Assembly: GCF_026153455.1 (NCBI RefSeq)
Contig: NZ_CP110629.1
Coordinates: 806,001 to 870,000 of the forward strand
DNA length: 64,000 bases
Direction of reading: 5' to 3'
Source: Marinimicrobium sp. C6131
GTDB taxonomy: Bacteria; Pseudomonadota; Gammaproteobacteria; Pseudomonadales; Cellvibrionaceae
Shown here: positions 18,417-27,389 of the stretch, in pieces
Position numbering within the stretch: the stretch's first letter is position 1
Layout of the letters: each line of letters begins with the position of its first letter
Translations under genes and position numbers: made by a program
Notes under the pieces: model-generated
What the model saw: only the letters and a program-made list of their open reading frames with translations
Databases searched by the model: none
What the model was told of the DNA's origin: nothing

Positions 18417-19310
18417 ATGAGTAACCTGCTTCTGATTCTGGCGTGTCTGGGTATCGGTCTGCTATTGCAGCGATCGAGTCGGATGCCCCGGGACGCGGCC
18501 AGTGCGCTCAACCTCTACGTGTTGTACGTCGCGCTGCCGGCCATGATCCTCACTGAAATTCCCAAACTGACACTGGATCAACGGGCATTACTGCCCGTGA
18601 TCAGCACCTGGGTCGTGATGGCCTCGACCGCCGCGCTGGTCTGGCTGACGGCGCGCGGGTTCGGGTGGTCCCGCTCGGTGACCGGCGCCTTGATGCTGGT
18701 GATCGTACTGGGCAATACCTCGTTCGTCGGTATCCCCCTGATTCAGGCACTGCTGCCACCTGAAGCATTACCCTACGCACTGCTCTACGATCAGACCGGC
18801 ACGGTGATCGCTCTGAATACCTATGCGGTTATTGTTGCGGCCTGGTATAGCGGGCAGGATACCTCCTGGCGGAAAGTCAGCCGCACCATATTCACCTTTC
18901 CGCCGTTTGTGGTGCTACTGCTCGCGTTTGCGACGTTCCCGCTGGACTATCCGCACTGGTTTACCTACGCCACCGGCCGGATTGCTGAAAGCCTGGTGCC
19001 GGTGGTGATGGTGGCGGTCGGGCTGCAATGGCAACTGAAGCTGGACCGGGAGCATCTGCTCCCGCTGACCGTTGGCCTGGGGTACAAGCTGGTTTTGATT
19101 CCGGCGATCGTCTTCGCCGTGTTCGCCGTGCTGGATCTGCATTCTGTGGCGGCCAAAGCCGTTGCGTTGCAGACGGCCATGCCGGCGATGATTTCAGCGG
19201 GGGTGGTGGCCATGGCTCATGGCCTGGCGCCGAGGTTGGTGTCGACCATTGTCGGTTATGGTCTGTTGCTGTCGCTGGTGACGGTGCCGCTCTGGAGTCA
19301 GTTACTGTAG
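18417..19310 (+). CDS. AEC-family (auxin efflux carrier-like) transporter
   Basis: The 297-residue membrane protein has around ten hydrophobic segments in two halves. Conserved stretches such as LGNTSFVGIPLI and YDQTGTVI, and the C-terminal ALQTAMPAMISAG, mark the Mem_trans/AEC family. Members export or import small organic anions (malate, malonate and others), but the substrate cannot be told from sequence. It begins 33 bp after der and converges with thiG; an inverted repeat separates them. Confidence 0.83.
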   Translation: MSNLLLILACLGIGLLLQRSSRMPRDAASALNLYVLYVALPAMILTEIPKLTLDQRALLPVISTWVVMASTAALVWLTARGFGWSRSVTGALMLVIVLGNTSFVGIPLIQALLPPEALPYALLYDQTGTVIALNTYAVIVAAWYSGQDTSWRKVSRTIFTFPPFVVLLLAFATFPLDYPHWFTYATGRIAESLVPVVMVAVGLQWQLKLDREHLLPLTVGLGYKLVLIPAIVFAVFAVLDLHSVAAKAVALQTAMPAMISAGVVAMAHGLAPRLVSTIVGYGLLLSLVTVPLWSQLL

Positions 19311-19317
19311 TGCGGTT

Positions 19318-19353
19318 GTTGTCGGCTTACGCGCGCTGCGCTAAGCCGACAAC
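19318..19353. repeat. Palindrome between the AEC gene and thiG
   Basis: The arms GTTGTCGGCTTA (19318-19329) and TAAGCCGACAAC (19342-19353) are perfectly complementary and enclose a GC-rich loop. It lies between convergent genes, so it could end transcription from both sides, although a T-run is absent. It resembles common intergenic REP-like hairpins. Confidence 0.6.
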
Positions 19354-19363
19354 CCCCTTCCAT

Positions 19364-20158
19364 TCACGCCTGATGCCAAAACGGCTGGCCAATGGTTGGT
19401 GTGCTGGGACTGGCCGTCTGGCGGCGGGTCATCAATCCGGCCTTGAAGGCTTTCCGGCCGGCATCAATGGCGTCGGCGAACGCTTCGGCCATCAAGGGCG
19501 GAGTGTGGGCTTTCGCCACCGCAGTATTCAACAGAACGCCATCAAAACCCATTTCCATCGCCTCGGCGGCTTGAGACGGGGCGCCCAAACCGGCATCAAT
19601 GATCAGCGGCGTGTCCGGCAAACGTTCGCGCAGGGTCCTCAGGTTGTAGCGGTTGAGCAGTCCCTGACCGGTGCCGATGGGCGACCCCCAGGGCATCAGG
19701 ACCTCGCACCCCACAGCGAGAAGGCGCTGACCGAGAATCAGATCATCGGTGCAGTAGGGCAACACCTTGAAGCCTTTGCGAATCAGCTGTTCCGCGGCAT
19801 CGACGAGCCCAAACGGATCCGGCTGAAGGTTGTAATCATCGCCGATGACTTCCAATTTGACCCAGTCGGTGTTGAACATTTCCCGGCTCATCTCCGCCAG
19901 GGTGACCGCCTCTTTGGCCGTTTTGCAGCCGGCGGTGTTGGGCAACAGCCGACAGCCGCTGCGCTGAATCATTCGCCAGAACGCATCGCCACTGCCGTCG
20001 GCGGGATTCTGTCGGCGCAGCCCCAGAGTGACAATTTCACAGCGACCGGCATGGATGGCATCGAGCATGCTCTGTGGCGAAGGGTACAGGGCCGTGCCCA
20101 GCAGAAACCGGCTGTCAAACGACTCACCGTACAGATTCAGCGTATCCGTTTGCATCAT
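19364..20158 (-). CDS. thiG: ThiG, thiazole synthase
   Basis: The 264-residue TIM-barrel enzyme forms the thiazole phosphate of thiamine from deoxyxylulose phosphate, the ThiS thiocarboxylate and dehydroglycine. The Schiff-base lysine is K101 in TDWVKLEVIGDD. Other family motifs are LLPNTAGCKTA and the phosphate site GAPSQAAEAMEMGFDGVLLNTA. Its start overlaps the thiS stop by one base. It is the last gene of the thiO-thiS-thiG unit. Confidence 0.96.
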   Translation of the reverse strand: MMQTDTLNLYGESFDSRFLLGTALYPSPQSMLDAIHAGRCEIVTLGLRRQNPADGSGDAFWRMIQRSGCRLLPNTAGCKTAKEAVTLAEMSREMFNTDWVKLEVIGDDYNLQPDPFGLVDAAEQLIRKGFKVLPYCTDDLILGQRLLAVGCEVLMPWGSPIGTGQGLLNRYNLRTLRERLPDTPLIIDAGLGAPSQAAEAMEMGFDGVLLNTAVAKAHTPPLMAEAFADAIDAGRKAFKAGLMTRRQTASPSTPTIGQPFWHQA

Positions 20159-20361
20159 TAACCCCCTCCCACCGGTTGAACGATATCGATCTGATCACCG
20201 GTCTGCAGTAACACCTGCGGGTACCAGGCGCGGGGTACAAACTCACCGTTGATGGCAATCGCCACCGGCTGGTCGGCATACTGCCATTGTTGCAGTGCCT
20301 TGTTCAGGGGGGTGTCGGCGGGCAATTTAACCCGCTCGTTGTTGAGGCTGACTTCTATCAT
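20158..20361 (-). CDS. thiS: ThiS, sulfur-carrier protein
   Basis: The 67-residue ubiquitin-like protein ends in VQPVGGG. The C-terminal Gly-Gly is adenylated and converted to a thiocarboxylate that donates sulfur to ThiG. It lies between thiO and thiG, overlapping the end of thiO by 35 bp and the start of thiG by 1 bp, so its translation is probably coupled to both neighbours. Confidence 0.94.
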   Translation of the reverse strand: MIEVSLNNERVKLPADTPLNKALQQWQYADQPVAIAINGEFVPRAWYPQVLLQTGDQIDIVQPVGGG

Positions 20362-21460
20362 CAGAGGTTTTCCGCGAGCAATGCATTAATAAAGAGTGTG
20401 CGAATTCGGTGTCGGCGCTACCTTCGGTCATGGCCACCACCTGGTCAACCACGGCGGGCGCCAACAGGTAGCCGTGCCGGAACAGGCCGTTGACCCGTAA
20501 CAGACGGTCTTCGCTGGTAATCCGTGGATTATTGTCCGGCAGGGCGGGACGCAGATTGACCGACTGCTCCACGATACGCGCTTCGGAAAAAGCCGGCGCC
20601 AGGGTGTAAAGGGCGCTGCTCAGTTCCAGAGACGATTGCAGCGACATGGGAGAGCGATCTTCGCTTTCAATTTGCGTGGCGCCGATCACAAAGTGGTGAT
20701 CGGGCTTAGGGACGACGTAGAGCTGGTAACGTGGGTGCATCAATCGGATCGGCCGGCTCAACGTCAGGTCCCGGGTCTGCACCTGAAGTATTTCACCACG
20801 TACGCCGCGCAGTTCCGGGAAACCGGACTTGGCGCCCATGCCCCGACAGTCGATCACCTGGTCGAAACGGCGGGGGCCGGATGGTGTGTGTATCAGGCCG
20901 GACTCCAGCTCCACCTCGCAGTCAAACACACAGTGACCGCCCAGTTCCCGCAGGGCGTCGCCGAGCGCAGCGAACAGGGCGCGGTTATCCAGATGTCCTT
21001 CGTTTTCCAGCAGCAGCCCGCGCTGGAACTGATCGCTCAGATCCGGCTCCAGCGCTCGGATGGCCGGGCGGGTCAACCACTGGTAGCCGTGAGTGTCGCC
21101 GGTGGCGTGGTGCAGGTCCCGGTAGAACTGGGTCAGTTCAGTGTCGTCCTGAGGGTGGGCCACCACCAGACTGCCATTGAATTGCCACAGGGGCCGGCGG
21201 TTCGAGGCCAGCTGTTTGACCCAGTGTGGCCACTGGCGCAGCGCGTATCGGCCCATCTCGTAGACAGACCGGTCCGAGACGACCGCTTCGCTGAGCGGGG
21301 CCACCATGCCGGCGGCGGTCCAGGCGGCCGCCTGGGTGCCGTTTTCCGGGCCGCGATCAAACAGCACGACGCTGTGCCCCTGGCGGAGTAACCGCCAGGC
21401 GATCAGCCGCCCGAGCAGGCCGGCACCGGCAATACCGATGGACTGTTTTGCATGACTCAT
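20327..21460 (-). CDS. thiO: ThiO, FAD-dependent glycine oxidase
   Basis: The 377-residue DAO-family flavoenzyme oxidises glycine to the imine that ThiG needs in aerobes. It has an N-terminal FAD-binding motif GIAGAGLLGRLIAWRLL and the C-terminal RHGYLLAPAVVDQV region common to ThiO. The C-terminal tail of about 20 residues (after EFAHSLL) runs into thiS. It is the first gene behind the TPP riboswitch; GAGG precedes the ATG. Confidence 0.93.
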   Translation of the reverse strand: MSHAKQSIGIAGAGLLGRLIAWRLLRQGHSVVLFDRGPENGTQAAAWTAAGMVAPLSEAVVSDRSVYEMGRYALRQWPHWVKQLASNRRPLWQFNGSLVVAHPQDDTELTQFYRDLHHATGDTHGYQWLTRPAIRALEPDLSDQFQRGLLLENEGHLDNRALFAALGDALRELGGHCVFDCEVELESGLIHTPSGPRRFDQVIDCRGMGAKSGFPELRGVRGEILQVQTRDLTLSRPIRLMHPRYQLYVVPKPDHHFVIGATQIESEDRSPMSLQSSLELSSALYTLAPAFSEARIVEQSVNLRPALPDNNPRITSEDRLLRVNGLFRHGYLLAPAVVDQVVAMTEGSADTEFAHSLLMHCSRKTSDDRSQPQQRAG

Positions 21461-21539
21461 AAGACCTCAAACACAAGGGTATAGCGTGTGAGATCAGGAG
21501 CTTGAAGCAGGGGGAAGGGGCCAGACAGGGCCAGGCTCG

Positions 21540-21628
21540 CTTGTTTCCTCCGCAGGCATCAACCTGATCAGGTTCAACGGGTTTCGGTGTGACCGATCTC
21601 AGCCCCTAATGCAGGGCACCCCGACAAG
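21540..21628 (-). ncRNA. TPP riboswitch (THI element) controlling thiOSG
   Basis: On the minus strand the leader carries the THI-box landmarks in order: GGGGTGCCC, GGGGCTGAGA, ACACCG, ACCCGTTGAACCTGATC, GGTTGATGCC and GGAGGAAACAAG. P1 is formed by CTTGT (21624-21628) and ACAAG (21540-21544). It lies 80 nt before thiO. In this class, TPP binding lowers expression of thiamine genes. No clear terminator hairpin is seen between it and thiO, so control is probably at translation initiation. Confidence 0.95.
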
Positions 21629-21700
21629 TTCGTATTTATAGTAACCAGGGCGAAGACCAGAATCAACGGTCATGGTGAACCGCCGTGGTATCCATAGTCC

Positions 21701-21754
21701 GCGTAGGGCGGATCGGTCCGACGCTGCGGAGGCCCAAGGCCGCATCCGCCGTAA
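21701..21754. repeat. Short REP-like palindrome between thiO leader and xseA
   Basis: GCGTAGGGCGGAT (21701-21713) and GCATCCGCCGTAA (21742-21754) bracket a GC-rich centre that itself can pair. It is another copy of the unit at 3829 and 13460. Confidence 0.7.
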
Positions 21755-21761
21755 AAAACCT

Positions 21762-23105
21762 TTACTCCTCCACCCGACTGAGAATCTCCCCGGCTGCCAC
21801 CCGGGTCCGAATCCGTTCACCGGGCTTCACCTGCGCGGCATCCCGAATCACCTCGCCGGCGTCGTTGTGCACAATGGCATAACCGCGCTCCAGCGTGTTC
21901 AGCGGACTCACGCCGTGCAGCAGCCGCCCGGCTTCGCTCAGGCGCTGGCGCTGCTGCTTCAAGGTCTGTTGCATCTGTCGGTTCAGCCGCTGGCGTAGCT
22001 GGTCGATACGGGTTTGCCATTGGTGAAGTTGCGGCTCCGGCCGCTGTGCCTTCTGGCGGGCGGCAAGGTTGTCCAACCGCTGCCGGGCCTGAATCAGTCG
22101 CTGTTGCATGGCACGACGCAAACGCAATTCCAGGTTGTCCAGGCGCTGGCTCTGTTGCTGCAGGCGTTCCCCGGGGTGGCGCAGACGTTTGCTCAGGTGC
22201 TGGAGGTGGTGTTGTTCGGCCTGCAGGCGGTGACGCATCAACTGGGTCAGACGCTGTGTGTAACCCCGAAAGCGGGCGAGCCATTCGCTGGCGTCGGGAA
22301 CAACCAATTCAGCGGCGGCGGACGGGGTGGGCGCTCGCAAGTCGGCGACAAAGTCGGCGATGGTGACATCCACTTCGTGACCCACGGCACTGACCACGGG
22401 GATGTCGCTAGCGGCGATGGCGCGCGCCACGATCTCCTCGTTGAAGGGCCAAAGGTCTTCCAGGGAGCCGCCACCCCGGCCCAGAATCAGCACATCAAAC
22501 AGCCCCGACCGGTTGGCCAGCGACAGGGCCTCAACAATCGCGGGCGCCGCGTCTTTGCCCTGAACCGGTACCGGTACCAGCGTCACCGGAATACTCGGAA
22601 AGCGGCGCTGCAACACGGTGAGAATGTCGCGCACCGCCGCGCCACTGCCGGAGGTGATCACGCCAATATGCCGGGGCAGGGCGGGAATGGGTCGCTTGCG
22701 GGCCGGATCAAACAGGCCTTCCTGGGCAAGCTTGTGTTTGAGGGCTTCAAAGGCACGCTGCAGGGCGCCGGCCCCGGCTTCTTCCATGTGCTCGGCGATC
22801 AGTTGGTAATCGCCACGGTTCTCGTACAGGCTGACCCGGGCCCGCAGCAGCACCTGTTGGCCTTGTTGGGGGTTAAAGCGCACCTGCTGGTTGCGCCCGC
22901 GAAACATGGCACAGCGCACCTGGGCCTGATCATCCTTGAGCGTGAAATACCAGTGGCCGGAGGAGGGGCGGGCGAAGTTGGAAATCTCCCCCTCGACCCA
23001 AATCAGGGGCAGGTGGGTTTCCAGCAACTGCTTGGCGCGCCGGTTCAGTTGGCTGACGGTGAAAATCGGCCGTTCGGAGGTCGTTGGGGAGTCGTTTTCA
23101 AACAT
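21762..23105 (-). CDS. xseA: XseA, exodeoxyribonuclease VII large subunit
   Basis: The 447-residue protein has an N-terminal OB fold (FTVSQLNRRAKQLLE through HWYFTLKDDQAQVRCAMF). The catalytic domain follows with GVITSGSGAAVRDI, GRGGGSLEDLWPFNEE and VSAVGHEVDVTIADFVADLRAPTPSAAAE. Next comes a long Gln/Arg/Leu-rich coiled coil (about 285-390). It degrades single-stranded DNA with XseB. I start it at the ATG at 23105; an in-frame ATG 29 codons upstream would add residues without family character and run into the guaB promoter. Confidence 0.94.
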   Translation of the reverse strand: MFENDSPTTSERPIFTVSQLNRRAKQLLETHLPLIWVEGEISNFARPSSGHWYFTLKDDQAQVRCAMFRGRNQQVRFNPQQGQQVLLRARVSLYENRGDYQLIAEHMEEAGAGALQRAFEALKHKLAQEGLFDPARKRPIPALPRHIGVITSGSGAAVRDILTVLQRRFPSIPVTLVPVPVQGKDAAPAIVEALSLANRSGLFDVLILGRGGGSLEDLWPFNEEIVARAIAASDIPVVSAVGHEVDVTIADFVADLRAPTPSAAAELVVPDASEWLARFRGYTQRLTQLMRHRLQAEQHHLQHLSKRLRHPGERLQQQSQRLDNLELRLRRAMQQRLIQARQRLDNLAARQKAQRPEPQLHQWQTRIDQLRQRLNRQMQQTLKQQRQRLSEAGRLLHGVSPLNTLERGYAIVHNDAGEVIRDAAQVKPGERIRTRVAAGEILSRVEE

Positions 23106-23183
23106 CCCGGCATTATAACCAAACCGGGGCGGGCTATGACGAAAATGACTGGCGAAACAACGACTTTTAACCGGTGGTGGCAG

Positions 23184-23212
23184 TTTACCCACAGGCTTGT
23201 GAACGGTATAAT
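23184..23212 (+). promoter_or_regulatory. Sigma-70 promoter for guaB
   Basis: TTTACC (23184-23189) and a perfect TATAAT (23207-23212) are separated by 17 bp and lie 36 bp before the guaB ATG. It sits between divergent xseA and guaB. Confidence 0.7.
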
Positions 23213-23248
23213 TGACGGTTTACTTATCTCAGGATGAAGGTTGGCTGT

Positions 23249-24721
23249 ATGTTGCGTATTGCTGAAGAAGCCCTCACGTTCGACGACGTTTTGCTCCTGC
23301 CGGGCTATTCAGACGTCACGCCCAAAGACGTCTCACTGAAAACCCGGCTGACCCGCGGCATTCAACTGAATATTCCGCTGATTTCCTCTGCCATGGATAC
23401 CGTCACCGAAGCGCGCCTGGCCATTGCCATGGCCCAGGAAGGTGGCATCGGTATCATCCACAAAAGCATGAGCATCGAAAAGCAGGCCCAGGAAGTCCGC
23501 CTGGTCAAGAAGTTCGAGGCCGGCGTGGTCAAGGACCCGATTACCATCGACTCGAATGCCACCATCAGCGACCTGCTGGCCCTGACCCGGCAGAACAATT
23601 TCTCCGGCCTGCCGGTACTGGAAAACGGTGACCTGGTGGGTATTGTCACCGGTCGCGATGTGCGTTTTGAAACCAACCTGGAGGCGAAAGTCTCCAGCAT
23701 CATGACGCCGAAAGACAAATTGGTGACGGTCAAAGAGGGCGCCAGCAACGATGAAGTACGCAGCCTGTTGCACAAGCACCGCATCGAAAAAGTCCTGGTG
23801 GTCAATGATGACTTCGAGCTGAAAGGCCTGATCACCGTCAAAGACATCAACAAGGCCGAAAAATACCCGAACGCCTGTAAAGACCCGGAAGGTCGCCTGC
23901 GCGTGGGTGCCAGCGTCGGCACCAGCCCGGACACCGACGATCGCGTCGCCGCCCTGGTTCAGGCCGGTGTGGACGTGATTGTGGTGGACACCGCCCACGG
24001 CCACTCCAGGAACGTCATCGAGCGGGTCCGCCGCATCAAAACCGACTACCCTGACCTGCAGGTGATCGGCGGCAACATCGCCACGGCGGACGCGGCCAAG
24101 GCCCTCGTTGAAGCCGGCGCTGATGCGGTCAAGGTCGGCATCGGCCCGGGCTCCATCTGTACCACCCGCATTGTCAGCGGCGTTGGCGTGCCGCAGATCA
24201 GCGCCATTGCCAACGTCGTGGCGGGCCTGAAAGACAGCGACATCCCCATCATCGCCGACGGCGGCGTCCGCTTCTCCGGCGATCTGGCCAAGGCCATCGT
24301 CGCCGGTGCACACACCGTCATGATGGGGTCCATGTTTGCCGGTACCGAAGAGGCTCCGGGTGAAGTCGAACTGTTCCAGGGTCGCACCTACAAAGCTTAT
24401 CGTGGCATGGGCTCCCTGGGCGCCATGTCCCAGACCCAGGGCTCCAGCGACCGCTACTTCCAGGATGCCAGTGAAGGCGCCGAAAAACTCGTCCCGGAAG
24501 GCATCGAAGGCCGCGTGCCCTACAAAGGTCCCCTGAACGTCATCGTCCATCAGATGATGGGCGGCCTGCGCGCCGCCATGGGCTACACCGGCAGCCACAA
24601 CATTGAGGAAATGCGCACCCAGCCACATTTCGTGCGCGTCACTTCCGCCGGTATGGGTGAAAGCCATGTCCATGACGTACAGATCACCAAAGAAGCCCCG
24701 AACTATCCGGTCGGGCGGTAA
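23249..24721 (+). CDS. guaB: GuaB, IMP dehydrogenase
   Basis: The 490-residue enzyme oxidises IMP to XMP, the first step of GMP synthesis. The TIM barrel has its catalytic cysteine C304 in GPGSICTTRI, interrupted by a CBS-domain pair (about 93-205). AAGG at 23238-23241 is well spaced for the ATG at 23249, and the protein then starts MLRIAEEALTFDDVLLLPG. The ATG at 23234 adds five residues without a ribosome site. guaA follows after 222 bp that contain a long hairpin. Confidence 0.97.
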   Translation: MLRIAEEALTFDDVLLLPGYSDVTPKDVSLKTRLTRGIQLNIPLISSAMDTVTEARLAIAMAQEGGIGIIHKSMSIEKQAQEVRLVKKFEAGVVKDPITIDSNATISDLLALTRQNNFSGLPVLENGDLVGIVTGRDVRFETNLEAKVSSIMTPKDKLVTVKEGASNDEVRSLLHKHRIEKVLVVNDDFELKGLITVKDINKAEKYPNACKDPEGRLRVGASVGTSPDTDDRVAALVQAGVDVIVVDTAHGHSRNVIERVRRIKTDYPDLQVIGGNIATADAAKALVEAGADAVKVGIGPGSICTTRIVSGVGVPQISAIANVVAGLKDSDIPIIADGGVRFSGDLAKAIVAGAHTVMMGSMFAGTEEAPGEVELFQGRTYKAYRGMGSLGAMSQTQGSSDRYFQDASEGAEKLVPEGIEGRVPYKGPLNVIVHQMMGGLRAAMGYTGSHNIEEMRTQPHFVRVTSAGMGESHVHDVQITKEAPNYPVGR

Positions 24722-24790
24722 TACCAGCACAACCATAACGCGGGGTTCTTACTGGTTAACTGGTGAATCTCGCACAGTCGGAAGGTTCGG

Positions 24791-24888
24791 TGAGGGGACC
24801 CCCCTTTCAAGACCGTAAGCGGAGGGACTCCGCGAGGCGAGCCCCCAGGGATGGGTTCACGGCGTGTCTTGAAAGGGGGGTCCCCTCA
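24791..24888 (+). repeat. Long-hairpin repeat, copy A (guaB-guaA gap)
   Basis: The left arm 24791-24813 begins TGAGGGGACC and ends TTTCAAGAC. The right arm 24866-24888 is its exact 23-bp reverse complement. The 52-nt core contains its own hairpin (GCGGAG-GGA-CTCCGC), then CGAGCCCCCAGGGATG and ACGGCGT. Two more copies, at 29842 and 31545, share the core but have different stems. It sits inside the guaBA operon, so the mRNA would carry a very stable hairpin. Confidence 0.9.
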
Positions 24889-24943
24889 GCGGACCGGCTA
24901 CGAAGCCCATCAAACGCAAGCACAACCAACCAGTAAGAGCCTC

Positions 24944-26521
24944 ATGACCCAAGACATTCACGCTCAACGCATCCTCATCCTCGACTTCGGCTCCCAATAC
25001 ACCCAACTCATCGCCCGACGAGTGCGCGAAATCGGCGTCTTCTCCGAAATCCGCGCCTTCGACATGAGCAACGACGAAATCCGGGACTACAACCCCAACG
25101 GCATCATCCTCGCCGGCGGCCCGGAATCCGTCCATGCCGAAGGCAGCCCGAGGGCACCCCAGGCCGTCTTCGAACTCGGCGTCCCCGTACTCGGCATCTG
25201 CTACGGCATGCAGACCATGGCCGAACAACTGGGCGGCTCCGTGCAAGGCTCCAAAGTCCAGGAATTTGGCTACGCCCAAGTCAAAGTCCACGGCCAGACC
25301 AGACTTCTGCACGATATCAAAGACCACCTCGACCACAATGGCGACTCCCTGCTGGACGTCTGGATGAGCCACGGCGACAAAGTCATCAAACTGCCGCCGG
25401 ACTTCGACATCATGGCCTCCACCCCAAGCTGTCCCATTGCCGGTATGGCCAACGAAGCCAAACAGTTTTACGGCGTTCAGTTCCACCCCGAAGTCACCCA
25501 CACGCTTCAGGGCAAGCGCATTCTCGAGCACTTCGTGTTCGAACTCTGCGGCTGCGAAGCCCTCTGGACCCCGGCCAAAATTGTCGACGATGCCATCGAA
25601 AAAGTGCGCGAACAGGTCGGCAAGGACAAAGTACTTCTCGGACTGTCCGGCGGCGTGGACTCCTCGGTGGTGGCGGCCCTGCTGCACAAAGCCATTGGCG
25701 ACCAGCTTACCTGCGTGTTTGTCGACAACGGCCTGCTGCGCAAGGAAGAGGGCGACCAGGTCATGGAAATGTTCGCCCGAAACATGGGCGTGAAAGTCAT
25801 ACGCGTGGACGCCGAAGACCAGTTCCTCGGCAAGCTCCAGGGCGTGGACGACCCGGAAGCCAAGCGCAAAATCATCGGCAACACCTTTATTGACGTGTTC
25901 GATGACGAAGCCACCAAACTCAAAGACGTCAACTGGCTGGCCCAGGGCACCATCTACCCGGACGTGATCGAATCCGCCGCCGCCAAAACCGGCAAGGCCC
26001 ACGTGATCAAATCCCACCACAATGTGGGCGGGCTGCCGGAAACCATGAAAATGCAGTTAGTGGAACCGCTGCGCGAACTGTTCAAAGACGAAGTGCGCAA
26101 AATCGGTCTGGAGCTCGGCCTGCCTTACGACATGGTCTATCGTCACCCCTTCCCGGGACCGGGCCTGGGCGTGCGGATTCTGGGCGAAGTCAAAAAAGAG
26201 TACGCCGATATTCTGCGCGAAGCCGATGCCATCTTTATCGAAGAGTTGCACAATGCCGACTGGTACCACAAAACCAGCCAGGCCTTTGCGGTATTCCTGC
26301 CGGTCAAATCGGTCGGCGTCGTCGGTGACGCGCGTCGCTACGAGTGGGTGATTGCTCTGCGCGCGGTGGAGACCATCGACTTCATGACCGCCCGTTGGGC
26401 GCACCTGCCTTACGAATTGTTGGAGAAAGTCTCCAACCGCATCATCAATGAAATTTCAGGTGTGTCCCGGGTGACTTACGATGTATCCAGTAAGCCACCC
26501 GCGACCATTGAGTGGGAGTAG
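24944..26521 (+). CDS. guaA: GuaA, GMP synthase (glutamine-hydrolysing)
   Basis: The 525-residue protein (same length as E. coli) joins a class I glutamine amidotransferase domain to an ATP pyrophosphatase domain and a dimerisation domain. The amidotransferase part has nucleophile C86 in GICYGMQTM and the histidine/glutamate of GVQFHPEVTHT. The ATP pyrophosphatase part has the P-loop GLSGGVDSSV. It aminates XMP to GMP. The ATG at 24944 gives the family N-terminus; an in-frame ATG at 24851 lies inside the hairpin repeat and is rejected. Its first third is unusually rich in C-ending codons. Confidence 0.97.
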   Translation: MTQDIHAQRILILDFGSQYTQLIARRVREIGVFSEIRAFDMSNDEIRDYNPNGIILAGGPESVHAEGSPRAPQAVFELGVPVLGICYGMQTMAEQLGGSVQGSKVQEFGYAQVKVHGQTRLLHDIKDHLDHNGDSLLDVWMSHGDKVIKLPPDFDIMASTPSCPIAGMANEAKQFYGVQFHPEVTHTLQGKRILEHFVFELCGCEALWTPAKIVDDAIEKVREQVGKDKVLLGLSGGVDSSVVAALLHKAIGDQLTCVFVDNGLLRKEEGDQVMEMFARNMGVKVIRVDAEDQFLGKLQGVDDPEAKRKIIGNTFIDVFDDEATKLKDVNWLAQGTIYPDVIESAAAKTGKAHVIKSHHNVGGLPETMKMQLVEPLRELFKDEVRKIGLELGLPYDMVYRHPFPGPGLGVRILGEVKKEYADILREADAIFIEELHNADWYHKTSQAFAVFLPVKSVGVVGDARRYEWVIALRAVETIDFMTARWAHLPYELLEKVSNRIINEISGVSRVTYDVSSKPPATIEWE

Positions 26522-26568
26522 GCCGTCCGTTGACGGCCAAGCATAATTAACGAACCCGGTATTCACCC

Positions 26569-27285
26569 ATGGGCAGAGCCTACCAGAACCGCAAAGAATC
26601 CATGTCCAAAACCTCGGACATGAAATCCAAAATTTACAGCCGTTACAGCCGCGAGATTTATATGTGCGCCAAATCCGGCGGCACCGAGCCGACCGGCAAT
26701 CTGGCGTTGGCGTCTCTGCTTGAACGGGCAAAGAAAGAGCAGGTGCCCGCTCATGTGATCGAGAAGGCGATCGCCAAGGCCGAGGGTGGCGGCGGAGAAG
26801 ACTTTGCGGTGGCGCGTTATGAGGGTTTCGGACCGGGTAACACCATGGTCATTGTGGACTGCCTGACCGACAATCCGAACCGGACTTACGGCGATGTGCG
26901 CACCTGCTTCAATAAGGTCAAAGCCAAACTGGGTGCGTCGGGCGCGGTCAGTCATTTGTTCGATCACAGCGCGATTTTCCGCTTCACCGGGCCGGATGAG
27001 GACGCGGTGTTGGAGGCTCTGGCGGACGCCGATGTCGATGTCACCGACATCGAAGCCGAAGAGGGCGTCATTACGGTATTTGCCCCGCAGACCGAATACG
27101 CCAAAACCCGCAATGCACTGAAAGACGCTTTCGAAGGGATCGAGTTTGATGTCGAGGATGTGCAGTTTATCCCCCAGATGACCACCGAGATCGCGGGCGA
27201 AGACGTCGAGCAGTTCGAGAAAATGGTCGAACTGTTGAACTTTCTGGACGATGTTCAGCGCGTTTTCCACAATGCGGAGTATTGA
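26569..27285 (+). CDS. yeeN: YebC/TACO1-family protein, YeeN type
   Basis: The 238-residue protein starts MGRAYQNRKESMSKTSDMKSKIYSRYSREIY-like, the hallmark of the YeeN branch. The canonical TACO1/YebC core follows (KAKLGASGAVSHLFDH; DVDVTDIEAEEGVITVFAP). YebC proteins have been described as DNA-binding regulators and, more recently, as factors that help ribosomes through proline-rich stretches; which applies to the YeeN branch is not clear. It lies 47 bp after guaA; GGCCGTC-CGTT-GACGGCC (26521-26538) could form a small hairpin between them. Confidence 0.85.
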   Translation: MGRAYQNRKESMSKTSDMKSKIYSRYSREIYMCAKSGGTEPTGNLALASLLERAKKEQVPAHVIEKAIAKAEGGGGEDFAVARYEGFGPGNTMVIVDCLTDNPNRTYGDVRTCFNKVKAKLGASGAVSHLFDHSAIFRFTGPDEDAVLEALADADVDVTDIEAEEGVITVFAPQTEYAKTRNALKDAFEGIEFDVEDVQFIPQMTTEIAGEDVEQFEKMVELLNFLDDVQRVFHNAEY

Positions 27286-27389
27286 AGCGCGGTAAACACG
27301 CTCAATCGGCAAGAGGAGAAAGGCGTCACATTCCTCTTTGGCTCCCTGTGCTACGCTTTCCGGATTCACCGGCACAGACAGGGGGCCCT

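Noticed and set aside
19028..20161. 377-residue plus-strand frame opposite thiG
   Set aside because: Runs through the AEC gene in another frame and antisense to thiG; both real genes are clear.
23333..24736. 467-residue minus-strand open frame opposite guaB
   Set aside because: Histidine/glycine-rich antisense shadow typical of guaB-like codon use; no motif.
24791..24888. Long hairpin read as an intrinsic terminator of guaB
   Set aside because: No T-run follows either arm, and identical cores occur at sites unrelated to gene ends.
26521..26538. GGCCGTC-CGTT-GACGGCC hairpin as guaA terminator
   Set aside because: Seven-bp stem without a T-run, and yeeN begins 30 bp later; too weak to call.
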